From: Aquilaria yunnanensis
Lineage: Eukaryota; Streptophyta; Magnoliopsida; Malvales; Thymelaeaceae
DNA: 64,000 nucleotides
Reading direction: 5' to 3'
Assembly: GCA_039654915.1 (NCBI GenBank)
Contig: CM077594.1
Location: 100,144,893 to 100,208,892 of the forward strand
Shown here: one piece after another, positions 45,205-58,077 of the stretch
Layout: the number at the start of each line of letters is the position of its first letter
How positions within the stretch are numbered: the first letter of the stretch is position 1
The notes under the pieces: model-generated
The model's input: only the letters and a program-made list of their open reading frames with translations
The model's database searches: none
What the model was told of the DNA's origin: nothing
Position numbers and translations under genes: made by a program

Positions 45205-48200
45205 ATGGCGTTTCCTTCTCGGGGTCGCCTTGTCTTGTTCTACTCGTTCTTGATTGCCCTTCCGTTTGCTGGGGCCGATGATGTCTCGTACAACGGTGAT
45301 CCTGAGAGGCCTATCTGCAGCAACCCTTTTGTCTTGGTAATTTCCTCCAACATTTCATGGCTTCACATGTGATATCTTGTTATCTATCTGTTCATGATCA
45401 ATCGCATGTATTTACATTGGCGCGAGTGAATAGGATGGTCGGAACCATGGGAGTTCATACGTTAGTATCCAGCTGCGCTTTTACTAATTTTTAGCAGCGA
45501 AACCATTAAGAACAAGTTGATAGATGCTGCCGAGAGTTGTTCATATAACTCGTTGAAGCAGCTCCTCTACATTGCCTGGATATGCTATTGTGTTGAATGC
45601 ATTTGGTTCAACTGCTTCAAATACCCGATGGCTATGGCATCTGAATCCTGGATGTCTGTTTGGATACAAGTGTAGTTGGATCAGGGAAGTGGGGAAGCAG
45701 AATTGTTGTCATAAAATTTAGAAATTAAAGGAGGGCCACTTATGGAATGTGGGACTCAATAGTTCACAGCATTGGGATCACATGAAATAGTGAGTCTTCC
45801 ATAGATGGATTCTCATATCATACCAATCAATCAATCAACTTAGCCTTAATATGAAGTAATTGGGGTTGGTGACAAGGATCCCGTGTCTCCAATCCGTTCT
45901 ACGTGGTTGGTGGCAAACTTGTTTGCAGCCCTAAAATAGCAAGATCTTTTTGTACTAAATCTACTCTTGTAAGTTTGGATCTGTCGTTACCTCTCTTACT
46001 GTCTTCAATAGCTGTCTTATCAAGGCAACTGTTGCTAATTTTGTTACTAAGTATAGCTACTTGAGCCGTGCCCATAACACTCTCATTTCGTAGTCTATGC
46101 CTTAGCATAGGTCCGCTTCTGTATCACATCATTCCCATCTCTACTACATTCATTTTATATGCGTGTTGTTTTTTATTCACACACACTCTGTACCTTAATG
46201 CATGGCTGGTCAAGGGGACATCCTATAGTATTTGGATTTCAACTTGAGCAACACAATCTTATCTATAATAACTAAATGGAACTTCACCAAGAATCACTCT
46301 GGAGAAGCTTTTGACCTTCAAGCTAACCATATCATTTTTTCTACTCTATGTGGCTGAACTTCTGCACCATGTACTTTCTCTTCAATCAACTTATTCTAAA
46401 ACCTCTAGATTCTAGAGCATTTTATCTTAATTCTAATTTTTGTTTGATTCACCCCACTCTTTGTTTCATCAATACAAACTATGTCATCCACAGATAGCAT
46501 ACACAGAACTTCATCTTGGATAGTTCATGCATTCTTATAGTGAATGATAGGAAAATCGTGTTTTTATTCAAATTGAAAAAATAAAAGAGATTGTTTTCTC
46601 CATATGTGGCTTTGGGGCATTCTATTTGTTTTTATCTGTAGGCCCATTTTTCGTATGATGTAGATAAATGACTCTGCTCGTTTTTTGGATTTGGGCATTC
46701 CAGGTCAAAGTCAAGAGCTGGGTGGATGGTGCTGAAGGTCAAGATTTAGATGGGATAACTGCAAGCTTTGGAGCATTATTGCCTCCCAATTCTGAAAAGA
46801 GTCAGAGATTGCCTGCTGTCCTTGCAGACCCCTTGGATTGCTGTTCTAATTCTTCTTCCAAGGTCCAGTTTGCATTGTTTAGAGATCTTGCTAAGATTTT
46901 TTATGAGATATATCCCTTGATAATGCAACAAGACTTAAGCATTGCACTTTGAGAATCCTTCTCTTGTTGTCCACGTTGTGAGAAATGTGTGTGTGTGTGT
47001 GTGTGTGGCTTGCATTTTGTTTAACCCAAAGGCATGCTGTTGAAACTCACCAAATCATGTTAACTATGAGGATCTCCTAAGTTCAATAAAAGGCCTTGGA
47101 ATTGTTATTTTTTTCTAGTTCACTTGTAGCTTTGAAGCATCAAAATTAAGATTTTACATTTAATGCATTAGAAATTTATATATATGGCTCACTAGGACGA
47201 GTATTTTGCTATTTTACAGCTATTTGGCTCAATAGTTTTGTCTGTACGCGGTGATTGTGCCTTTACAACTAAAGCAGAAGTTGCACAGTCAGGCAATGCT
47301 GCTGCTTTGATTGTGATAAATGATGAAGAAGGTTGTGATTGCTAAAGAAAAAATTCATAAGCATTGCCAAGTTTAATACTTCTCTATCAAAAACATTTCA
47401 TTTTGATTAGCATGACTCTTGATAGTTAAATACTACTGGTTCACTGGTCTTTCTAATGTTCCAGACTATGGCATGATGGGTTGTTCTGGCAATGAAACTG
47501 CTTTAAATATTTCCATCCCTGTCGTGATGGTTCCAAAGTCAGCTGGAATTATGCTGAACAAATCGATGGTTAGCGGACATGGTAACTTCTCAAACTTACT
47601 GAATAGGGAAGCACACACATATATCTATATGCATATCCTTCTTGCGTTAAACCACCTTGTATTTGTGTATCTGCTAGGCTATTAAATCTTTCTGAGTGTT
47701 ATATTATATCTTCTCAGTGGAATCTTTCATAATCCTTAGCTGGCTGTAGGGTGACATTATTCATAAGTGTATGGCAGTAATAGATCCTATACAGTGAAAC
47801 TTCATTTTTGTTTTGGGTTCATATAAGATGCCAAGAGGAGAATGGAGGAGTTGAATTGTGGACCTCTGATAACAACTTCAAAGCTTTCATTGCTAAAGCG
47901 AGCTTGGGTTGTGGTGTAACTTTATTTTATGAAGGTCTTTGTCCCACTTGAAGCCTGGAATAACCTGGCCCACTTTTATCATTCTGTTTGATAACCTGGA
48001 AGTACAAGCTTCTAGAAAGTTTATCGTTCGCAACTATAAACCTTTCTACATTTTAGGACCCTTGTACATCATTTGGTCAACAAACACATGAGCTTGGAGG
48101 GTGGAATAAAGTGATTTGGAAGATGAATTTCCTTTTACTAATGAACCAGATTTGTGAAGTTAGGGGAGGTCAAGAGGAAGGAGAAGGTGAAGAATTTTCG

Positions 48201-51200
48201 TGTTGATTTTTGATATGATAGTTTTCTAATAGCTATAAAATCCTCTATGTAATTTTCTTCAAGGAAATCTTAACTGACTTCATTAATCATCCTTAATGGT
48301 TTATTGTCACTGATTGCGTCACTCATTTGGATTATCAAAATTTGGGAAGATATTTTTTTTTATTATTATCTATAACTGATTTTTGGCAGAAAATTTTTGG
48401 TTGGTGGCACTTCTACCTATTTCAGGAGCTCTTGATGATCCAAGCACCATTAAGATTGCCTTTTTTGCTTGTCTTTTAAGGGAATCAGTTATCAAACACT
48501 GATACAAGCTGTATGGTTTGTTCACCATCTTGAGCTGTTCTTGTGAGACTAGGTTTATGTGTTTTGGGCTTTTATTGATCATGTAATTTGTTAATTATAT
48601 TTCGGCAGCGGAGGAATAAGGGAAAGTTTCTTAGATAGCTTGGACATGTGCAGCATATAGCAAAATATGTGTTAGTGTTAAATGGGTGATATGCAAGATA
48701 TTGGAGGTGAGAGAACAGGTAGGGGTAAACTCACGATTACTTAAGTGGATGTAGTGGGAAAAGACCTTGCTCTATGATTACGTTCTGAAGTAATACCACA
48801 GTGAGTGAAATGGACACAAATTACTCCTCTGAGTCTCTGACCTACTCCAACTAGATCAAGATTAAGGCTTAGTTGATTGATTGATCGATCAATATGCCAT
48901 TACTACCTCTGATTGTTTCTCTGTATAAGAGGTCAAGGGTTGGGATGTTTTGGGAATAGAATATATACAATACCAGTTATCCTAAAACGTTAAGGCGATA
49001 AGAAAAGACTAGCCACGTATTTGATGCTTTCCTACTTTCCTATCCTGAATGCCCTCACTCACATGTAAGCCTTTGAAGAAAATTGGACTTAACTTGTGAA
49101 AATGTAGACCAGGAGGCAGCTGGAAATGAGCAAGACAACATTGAGACCAATCCCTGAGAAGAATGGGAGTTTTAGGTATTCAATACAAAATCTCATTTCT
49201 GTATCATGTCAAGAAAACTGTCCACCTAGTGATTGGTAAGTGATGGGCAGATTTTGTTCTCTTTTCTAATAAAAAAAAAGCCTCAAAATTTTCTATTGTA
49301 CAGCACAACCTTTAACAGAAAGGAGAAAGAAGGCCTTCACCAAGTCTTACAGTTGTTGTCATTGCTGTGGAATGCAGAGAAGAGCATTTGGATGCCATAA
49401 AATCTATCATGTCATGTGGGGTTTTGCATTGCCTTGCGGAAGAGTGATTTGACTTAGTAAAATACGAAGTTGATGAAGTTATACCTAATTCCCATGGTCA
49501 AAAGTAGTTTAGAAATTTGTTGTTCCCTTTATTGCTCATGGAGAATACTTCAATGGACAAACTGGAAAGGAGAGCTATGCCGAATGCTTAATGCCCACCT
49601 TGTGTTTATTCACCTTAATCTATTCAACTCAACTAAGCCTTAACTGTTGAGCATATATATTCATGTGCACATGTGTAAATCTTTGATATTGAGTATCAAC
49701 TTTTTACATAGAGAGTGGGTGTTAATCGTCAAGGTGTTCATTTGCTTGGCATCTTCTGTTATTTTGCTTTTGCTTGATGCTTTTTCTGTGCCTAAGTTTA
49801 TGATATGCTAATGTGCACTCTATTACTGTAACTGCATACTGTTAGGCTTGTTTGACTTTTTATTCTAATGTTTTATTTCTCTTATATGACCAATGCAGTG
49901 GAACTTCTATTATACGCCCCAAATTGTCTCATTTGCTTGGCATCTTCTGTTATTTTGCTTTTGCTTGACGTTTTTCTGTGCCTAAGTTTATGATATTCTA
50001 ATGTGCACTCTATTACTGTAACTGCATACTGTTAAGCTTGTTTGACTTTTTATTCTAATGTTTTATTTCTCTTATATGACCAATGCAGTGGAACTTCTAT
50101 TATATGCCCCAAATCGTCCGGTAGTGGATTTTTCAGTGGTATTTTTGTGCTTGATGGCTGTTGGAACCATCATTGTGGCTTCACTTTGGCAGGAGTTCAC
50201 TTCTCCTCACCATACCCGTGAGCATTATGATGAATTATCAACTAAGGTGTTTTACTTTTCCGTGTGTGTGGTATTTGCTTGATGCTAGTCTTGTAGATGT
50301 GCTCAAAGACCTAAGCAGTTTTTGTGTCTTATCAGACGTTTTCTATGCTTATTTTCATCGATGAATTTCCTTTTTTGAGCTAACAAACTTCACTATTAAT
50401 TGTATTAGTATATGATTACGTCACTCTGAAGGTTCTGATTCACAGGTTGTGTTGGTACGACTTTTATCTGTAATAGTTCTTCGCTTCAGTGTCCCTGTCC
50501 ACCCTATGCCAAATAGAGCAAACCACTGCTAGTAATTATTTTTATTGCTCGGTTTCTAGGTAGTGATATATTTTTTCAGTAATAATCACCTGATGTGAAT
50601 TTTTTTTTTCCTGAAAATAATCATGAAGAGATATGCAGTTTTTTTGTACCACCATTTGTTGCATGGTTTCTGCTTTCTTATTTCAGTTTAATTGCGTGGC
50701 ATGTTCTTTCATTTTCTCTGGAGGACCTGTTGGTTTTGCTTAGATTTGTGAGAAGACGAAAAGTGCCTATGTTGCTGTAGCCTCATTAGCATGAGAACCA
50801 CCATATCACTTGACTGGCCAGGGTTTGAATCTTGGCTTGTACTTGGGGGTTTCTTCCGTTTAAGTAGCAAGTGGGTGCTGTAGGTCTTAGGTGTATGTAA
50901 ACTAGGTAGTATAATACCTTTTGCACCCTTGCTCTTCTAATGATTTTGAATATCCAAAAAAAAAAAAAATTAAAAGTGTTTATATCTATTTGTAGAGATT
51001 TTTTTTTGTCCAAGTTGTACGCTAATTGAAACCCTACACTACACAATGTCCAAAACAATGTTATTTAAGTGATTATAAGGTAGATAAAGAATTAGCTTTC
51101 AAATGGCATTAGTTCTAGACCAAAAACTCACCTAAATTGAAGTTAATCAGTTTTTGTTATTAATGTCAGACAAACCAAGGTCATGTTAGTATGTTTTTTT

Positions 51201-54200
51201 CTGCTTTTAACCATCATACTTTTTCTTATTAAAAGAAGGAAAAGGTGATGGGCGCATAATCTATAAATAATTATGTACTTTATCCTCAGTAGCACAAATT
51301 TAAAAGGTTCTCACATGTCCTCTTCATCTGTTGGTTAATAAAACGGAACTGTACTAAGTATATGAAAATTTCTCTTTTCATTGCCAGGCTGATGCTGGTG
51401 CTGCAAAAGTTGATTCTGAGATGGAAATTGTTGATATTAATGCAAAGGGTGCTGTTGTTTTTGTCATATTGGCTTCAACTTTTCTGTTGCTACTGTATTT
51501 TTTCATGTCCTCGTGGTTTATCTGGGTGCTGATTGTACTCTTTTGCATTGGTGGTATCCAGGTAAAAAAAAATTTCCCCTACCTTTTTCATATTTTTTAC
51601 ACCAAAAGTTTGTGACTCGTAATATTTTATTTTTCTTGTTATCTCCGGTTGCCTGGGATATAGCTGAAAGTGGGGACTTAGGTCTTTGTGGTGTTAGCGG
51701 TAAATATTTGGCCTTTTGTTCATGGGAGTGTCAAATGATCGTGCGTGTCAAGAAAACATTTCTAGATTGGTTAAATGTTCGTTGTTTGTTTTTCGTCGTT
51801 TGAAGTATGGATTATGAGGAAAGGTTTTCTATCCAAGCTTCTCAAAGTGCATTGTTTATTATATGATAGTGAGTACTTTTTTCGGTTACATTGTTTATTA
51901 TATGATAGTGAGTACTCTTTTTGGCTTATACTTCACTAATAATTAATCAGTTTCATTTTAGATTTTAATCACTGTTCTATAATGCCCTGAAATGCTGAAG
52001 TTTTCACATGACTTTTTAACAAATTGACAACTTCCATCTAATTTGGTTGATCATGATGTGAGCAGTTCAATGATGGTGGATTAATACCTTTGCTATCTGA
52101 GAGGGTTAAAAAGTAGGCTCCTAGGCATGAAGGGGCTAAATATATTTTTCAATCAAATTTGATGAGGACTTGTTTAGTTTTCTGTATAAACATTGACAGT
52201 TCATTTTTCAGAGAAGACACTTTTAATTGTTTCCATGTATTGTTCTTTTTACAACATTATAATTCTGACTCATTTACCATTGTGCAATGTCTGGATATAG
52301 TCAAAGGGCCTTGCTTCTTTTCAAATTTTATCCATGCCTATTTGATGTTGAGTGCGAAATGGCCCTCAGGGGGCAAGATTGTCTACCATTTATCTTCTAT
52401 AATGCTAAAATATTGAAGTGTTTTCCTGTTTTTGGTTTCACAGGGAATGCATAATTGCATAATGACATTGATATTAAGGTCTGTATGTAAGGGTTGTTTT
52501 TTCGCCCTTTAAACTTTCATGCTGTTGCTTAATTATGCTGGATTCTTATTCAATTTCTTACCTGTTGTTTGAGCAGAAAATGGAGAAGCGGTGCTCAAAG
52601 AACAGTGCATATACCTGTCTACGGGGAGGTTTCTTGTCTCTCGGTAGCAATAGCTCTCATTTGTGTGATATTTGCCATTGTCTGGGCTGCCCATAGACGA
52701 GCATATTATTCATGGGTTGGTCAAGATGTTCTTGTAAGTATCAAACATCTGTATGTCTGCTTGGTTTTTCTCTAAAATGAATGGACTTACTGAATTTTGT
52801 TAAGTGGGAAAATCCCATATGGTTAAATCAAGAGGTTACTTAAGGCTTTATATTGTGGTGAGGCCTCTCCACCCATTGCCAATAGGTTTTGGTTGGATGC
52901 CTTAACATAGTATTAGAGCCAAAGACGTTGTCACTGCCCTACCTACCAAGTCTTAAGCCCCAGTCTTAGTCAATAGTCCACATGACAGCCCATTTCAGTC
53001 ATCTTACTGGCCTGCGAATGAGGGGCGTGCTAAGTTGGAGAGTCCTACATGGTTAGATCAAGGTGTTTGTTTAGGCTTTATATTGTGGCGAGGCCTCTCC
53101 ATCCATTGGCAATTGGTCTTGGGCTGGACGCCTTAACAACCTGTTTTGCACTTTCTGTGGGTTTACTAGACTTTTTTTTCTCCCAAATGTCGATCTCTCC
53201 TTCTGCTTGTCAGCATTGCAATAAGAAAACTATATTCTTTTCCATTTTTATCATGTTGATATTTGGCTGAAAGTATTGCTGATTTGCTTGCTTCTAAGCA
53301 TTGCAATAAGTAAACTGGGAATTGAGTGCTCAAGGGACATTAAAGTACAGAAATGGGGAAGAAAAAGCATGAGACTGATTGTTTTTAAGTTCTATTTCAT
53401 TTATTGAGGAGACTAGCAAGTGTTCACCTCTGCAGGCTGACATTTTTCTTTTTCTGATGAGGGCGGACATCATATCTTATGGAGAAGGATTTAGTAAAAG
53501 ATTAATTTATAACTTATTCACCAGTATCTCTTCATACTAATATGCAGATCCTGAAAATTTGACATAAAATTAAAAAACAAAAAGATTCTCCTGTTCCACT
53601 GAACAGTTGGATTGACTTGAAGCATTATTTTCTGTTTGATTTACATCTATATCCCTTTTAGATAACAGAAAATGGTCATCAGTAAAATTTCTCTTCTCCT
53701 CGACGTAATGCACATTGATCAACTTGATGTAGAGAAATAATAATCTGGCCTTCTATTATTTTTGGCCAAATATATTACACACACCAATACTACAACACTA
53801 TTTTTTATTTCCTTTTTTTTTTGTAGCATTCAAACCTCACCGAGCATACACACACTTCTCTCTTTCTTCTTCATTCTTCTTATTTTCTCTCTTTCTTATC
53901 ATACATACAAACAATAGCTGCAGCCTCCTATTTGTACTAGATAATGTCGGTTCCTAGTCCAATAAATTATTCTTTAATAAGTCAGCTAACTATCAATGGT
54001 TTCCTACTAGATATTTCCACAAATTTCTATCCTAGTCTAGCATGTTGGTTCCAATTTGCTTTAATCTCTTCATGATTCCTGTCTCTTCCTTAAGTTGGTG
54101 TTGGAAATTGGTGTTGATTTCCAACACCTGATATGTAGTTCTCATATGAATTTAGAGATCTTGCAAGTTTGCTGATATGGTAGTACTTTTGTTATGACTA

Positions 54201-57200
54201 TCATTCTCCCAATTGGTAGTTGTGGGATCTGGAAGAATAATTATAGATTTATATATGCCCCCCGAGTTCTTTTGTTTCAGTGTTACAAATATTTTTTATA
54301 TGAATTTTTTTTGTCAAACCAGGAGTTCATTGCATAAAATTTTATTTTTTTTCCTTTTCTGGAATCTATTTCCGATGAAAAGAAGTCTTATCCTTATATA
54401 TATATTCATAGGGCATCTGTTTGATGATAACAGTTCTGCAAATGGCTCGGCTCCCTAATATTAAGGTATCTCAGACTATTTTGCTGAGTTTCACCATATT
54501 TTGCTTTACAATCAAACTTACAGATTATGTTTAACTCCTCTGCCTGATTTTGACCTCATAACAGGTCGCCACGGTACTCCTTTGCTGTGCTTTTGTCTAT
54601 GATATCTTCTGGGTGTTCCTGTCGCCCTTAATATTCAACGAGAGTGTGATGATTGCTGTAAGTGTTATCTTCATATCATCTCTTTCAATGTTGTTTGAGT
54701 TATTTCAGCGTTGATATTGTATAATTCAGTTATCTACATGGCTGGTATTCAAGGCAAAGCCATTGGCTGTTAAATTAGGAGTGGTCAATTCCCCATAAGT
54801 CCAGATATGTTTTATTGCTCTCAATGAAAAGAATGTTCAAGAATTTGAGTCATTGAAGGATGCTTGCTAGCCCTTGCTTTTGTCGAATTTGTTTTGCATT
54901 GAATTTAATGAATTATCGTGCATATTCTTATGTAAAGTGATTATTTGCCGAAATTGTCAATTTATTGAAACCTTATACTTTAAAAAGTCTGAAAAGTAGT
55001 TTCAAAGTATTCTTTCTAAAAAGTAAATTTTTAACTTATCCAACCTATAAAAGAAAAATTAATAAAAAAATACCTGCCTTTTAAAAAAAATTTTAATTAC
55101 TGTTTGGACTAATTAAATTGAGATTTCAATAAATTGATAATTTGGGCAAAATCACTTTGTATAATAATAATGCACAATAATACATTAATTTTAATGCAAA
55201 ATGAATTGGCTCTTAATCTTTGTAATATACTTATTTTTTGTTTATCTGGAGCTATATGACCGCTGTTGGGACAATTGGTAATCAATAACCACTTTCAGAA
55301 TTTAGGTAGAGTTTTCTGCATAAGCTGGCAATGTTACATGGCTTTTAATGTGTCTTTGCCATGGAAATTTGCAGTTAATTGGTTGTCCTACAAATTTGGA
55401 GCATATGAAGCTAGCTACTTCCTTTTTGTTAATAATTGATCAATGATTTTCCAACTCGCTCTCTCCCCACTTCTCTTTGCAAATAGGTTGCTAGAGGGGA
55501 TAACAGTGGTGGCGAATCAATTCCAATGCTCCTGAGAATCCCTAGACTTTTTGACCCATGGGGTGGTTATGACATGATTGGATTTGGAGATATTCTCTTT
55601 CCTGGTTTGCTTGTTTCCTTTGCATACAGGTATTGCTCCCATTATACTACTTAATACTCTCCCTGTTTTTTATTTGCCAGCATTTGCCATATTTTGAACA
55701 AAACTTGAACGATCATGGTGGGACGTTTAAAGTTGAATCCTCTAAAAGATTAAGACCATTTCTTGTCATAAGAGATTTGGTGGAAATAAAAAAAATCTAC
55801 GAGATGGAGGCAGGGACGTCTTCAAATGCCCGTATATGAGACCAACTATCTTGTCCTCTTATTTTAGATTAAGTCCTAGGTTTTCTCTTGCAGGGAGTTT
55901 TTTTCAATTCAAACTGCATTAAAGAGATTGAATTAATCGTGGGTTGGGTAAGATTATTTGCGGATCAAGACAACCCATGATTCTGTGTTCAAACTAGCCC
56001 TAGATTTGGCGTTATACAATGTTGTGCCACTGAGTTTATTTCCTCCCAAGCTTCGGCCATTCATCTTCTATCTACCCTCTCTCGCTCAGACAGTTGCTCA
56101 CCACAAAGCCACCAAGCAACGTGCTGGATCTGGCTGACAATCTCCCAACAAGTCGGCAAACAACGTACTGGATTGCGGGCTCCCTATTCAGCATGCTAAG
56201 TCCCAACATGAAGGCCCTTGTCATCAGGTGTGACCCAACCATGTCTGTGATGAGCCTGCAGATAAGAACATGGAAGATGATAAAAAACACATCTGTGTCA
56301 CCTTGCTGCTCTGCCATAGTTCCCTTGTTCTCAGTCTGGTGGATCACCATGCAAGAAACGGGCAGATCTCGAAATCACTGGATCCAAGGCTGGCGGTTAT
56401 CTTGGCCATCGACTAATCCGACCTTACCTGTGGATAACTCAACCTCATTAATGTGGTTTAAATTGAAACAAACTCCCTGTTAGTTTTGTTCTTTTTGTGT
56501 ATCAGATTATTCAGGTTCTTTGGTATCAGATTATTTTCTTGGTCATCCAAAGACAGTTGGCAAGTTGGTACTTGAGCTAATTAGCTTTAGTGCATGTAAT
56601 TAGATTGAAGGTTTGCTTTAAATGGTTTTTGCTTTAAAAAACTAGCTTTTATGTTGTTCAACAATATCTCAGTTACTGAATTCTTCCAACAGTGTCACTT
56701 GAAGTGTCAATATGGTGGAAAATTTGTTGTTCATTCACTTCCACCATGCAAGGAATTTAGCTTTTGTTCTCCTGCATTAATATAGTTTGCTTCTATCTTG
56801 ATTAGGGCTTGTTAATAAACCTATCACCTGCCATAATTTAGAAGTTAGTACATTAATAGTTTTAGCCAGCAAAAGATTCCTGGCTTTTGTGGAAAACATT
56901 TCATGTTGGCAGAAGGCACTGTTTAAAGTATAAATCAAAGAAGAGTGAGACTGTTAGGTAACTTGGGTTGCAAAGTTACACTGCAGGAAATTAAATGTTT
57001 TTCTGTTAGAATTTTCTTCCCGAGGAGGTGCAGCCTTGACAGAATGATCAAACTTGCTTGTAATGGTTGCTTTATGGAGATACTAGATTTGATCTGGGAG
57101 GGGTTGGGAGATCGCCATAGTTATTGACTCTAGGTTTTGCTCTTGGGCTTGTTTTCAAACCTTTATTTGGTGTATTGTCTGTTTTATTGATTCTCCGTTT

Positions 57201-58077
57201 TTGCTTTTATCAGATATGATAAAGAAAACAAGAAATCTCTTGCTGGAGGATATTTCCTTTGGTTGACAGCTGGCTATGTATTTGGTAAGCATGATGTCTT
57301 TAACCAAAAAGACAGTTGATTAAAATTATTTACTTCTGATGCATGATATGGAAAAATTATCTTTCATCCTTGGGAGTTGGAACCTTGTATTGTTTCAGCC
57401 AAGATGTGCGCTGTTGGAGGGTTTGGTGGAAGTGATGATTGTAAAGAAGTATTAGTTATTATTGGATTATAAACCAGCTTGTTCAAACATTGGGTAGGCT
57501 CTATTGGGAGCAAGTGTGAACTTCTTTTACATAAAGTGTAAACACTGAACGGAATTAGGAAGTTGGGTTTCTTTGGGAAGCCAAGAGGAAGGATTTAAAG
57601 TTACCAGTAAACTTGCCCGTGTCTGCACTGGGATCATGTCGTATTTGCGGGTATCAGTAGAACATGTGCATGTGCTTCAAAGCATTTGTGTAACGGTGTG
57701 CGTTTCCATTCCTAGTGCTGTCCCTGATTTGATGACTTCTGCACTTCCAGGTCTCTTTTTAACGTACATAGGGTACTATGCAATGAATGGCCATGGTCAG
57801 CCTGCTCTGCTGTACTTGGTACCCTGTACACTAGGTATGATCATGCAGGCTTCATCTATTGTGTGACACACAAAGATCTCTCATTTTTCTTTTTGTTTTG
57901 CAATTTAAAAACGGTTCATGTCATTTTTCAGTTTATCAACCTATATACTTTTCTTTTTCTTTTTTTTTTTCAGGACTTACTGTCATATTAGGGTTGGTGA
58001 GGGGAGAGTTGAAAAACCTTTGGAATTACAATTGCGAGGTAGAATCATCTGGGACATCTAATTACGGAGGCGCTTGA
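45205..58077 (+). CDS. SPPL: Signal-peptide-peptidase-like intramembrane aspartyl protease (SPPL2/4 type), 14 exons
   Basis: Cuts single-pass membrane proteins inside the membrane of the endosomal/secretory system. Exons: 45205-45336, 46704-46862, 47220-47331, 47465-47581, 50089-50246, 51388-51561, 52444-52478, 52577-52733, 54412-54465, 54565-54657, 55487-55629, 57214-57284, 57751-57834, 57974-58077. All are GT-AG and in phase, giving 530 aa, close to the family's usual 540. Order: signal peptide (about 1-24), lumenal protease-associated domain (about 45-170), then about nine membrane segments from about 190. Active-site motifs: YD (Asp379) in exon 10, GFGD (Asp432) in exon 11, and PAL (486-488) in exon 13. 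All are intact. The start is the first ATG before a good signal peptide. Similarity is highest to the plant SPPL2/SPPL4 pair, from family knowledge. Introns 1, 4, 8 and 10 carry transposon insertions. Confidence 0.95.
45833..46540 (-). mobile_element. 5'-truncated RTE-like LINE remnant in SPPL intron 1, antisense
   Basis: On the minus strand, about 46500-46440 reads [15 protein letters not shown], the reverse-transcriptase active-site block (usual form FADDIVLxDETxxGVN). LESRGFRIS and [10 protein letters not shown] follow, then [20 protein letters not shown] and [19 protein letters not shown] (about 46090-45945), typical of the C-terminal end of plant RTE-type LINEs. The 3' tail is TAAGGCTAAGTTGATTGATT, a TTGA microsatellite. 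Stops show it is inactive. Confidence 0.8.
46986..47007. repeat. (TG)n microsatellite in SPPL intron 2
   Basis: Eleven uninterrupted TG units. Confidence 0.9.
48600..48895 (+). mobile_element. LINE 3'-end remnant in SPPL intron 4, sense
   Basis: The + frame reads LGHVQH near 48638, then [23 protein letters not shown] (about 48715-48775), then [11 protein letters not shown] and [11 protein letters not shown]. The last part ends in AAGGCTTAGTTGATTGATTG and the same TTGA-type tail as the intron 1 copy. It is the extreme C-terminal end of an RTE-like LINE, in opposite orientation to the copy in intron 1. Confidence 0.7.
49739..50119 (+). repeat. 191 bp tandem duplication covering the intron 4 / exon 5 border of the SPPL gene
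   Basis: Copy 1 is 49739-49929 and copy 2 is 49930 to about 50119, with one 1 bp gap and a handful of substitutions. Both start with CATTTGCTTGGCATCTTCTG and end with the start of exon 5 (TGGAACTTCTATTATA...). The true exon continues only from copy 2. Copy 1 keeps a complete branch region, pyrimidine tract and AG acceptor (49897-49898), followed by about 31 bp of exon sequence. Confidence 0.93.
50995..51130. repeat. MITE-like fragment in SPPL intron 5
   Basis: GCTAATTGAAACCCTACACT followed by AGTGATTATAAGGTAGATAAAG resembles the repeat family at 44270 and 54885. A poly-A run precedes it at 50957-50969. Low confidence, partial copy. Confidence 0.35.
52798..53138 (+). mobile_element. TRIM (miniature LTR retrotransposon) in SPPL intron 8
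   Basis: Two direct terminal repeats of 110 and 111 bp: 52798-52907 and 53028-53138. Both begin TG, end in GCCTTAACA, and share CTTTATATTGTGG and AGGCCTCTCCA blocks. Directly after the first comes TAGTATTAGAGCC, a decayed primer-binding site for initiator-Met tRNA (usual TGGTATCAGAGC). A purine tract (GAGGGGCG-like) precedes the second. The inner 120 bp codes nothing. Size, PBS and PPT fit a TRIM. No target duplication is visible. Confidence 0.8.
54885..55212. mobile_element. MITE with long terminal inverted repeats in SPPL intron 10
   Basis: Inverted ends of about 70-90 bp. Left: TTAATGAATTATCGTGCA, then AAAGTGATTATTTGCC, then TCAATTTATTGAAA. The same order appears as reverse complement near 55125-55205. 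No coding region. Similar sequence near 4875, 44270 and 51000 shows a dispersed family. The superfamily is not assigned. Confidence 0.7.
55890..56485. other. GC-richer insert with long frames in SPPL intron 11
   Basis: Intron 11 (55630-57213) contains a stretch whose base composition is clearly more balanced than the rest of the introns. A 129-codon + frame (56094-56483) and a 92-codon - frame (56072-56350) overlap. I recognise neither product. It could be part of a retroelement or a captured gene piece; no borders or repeats were found. Confidence 0.4.
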
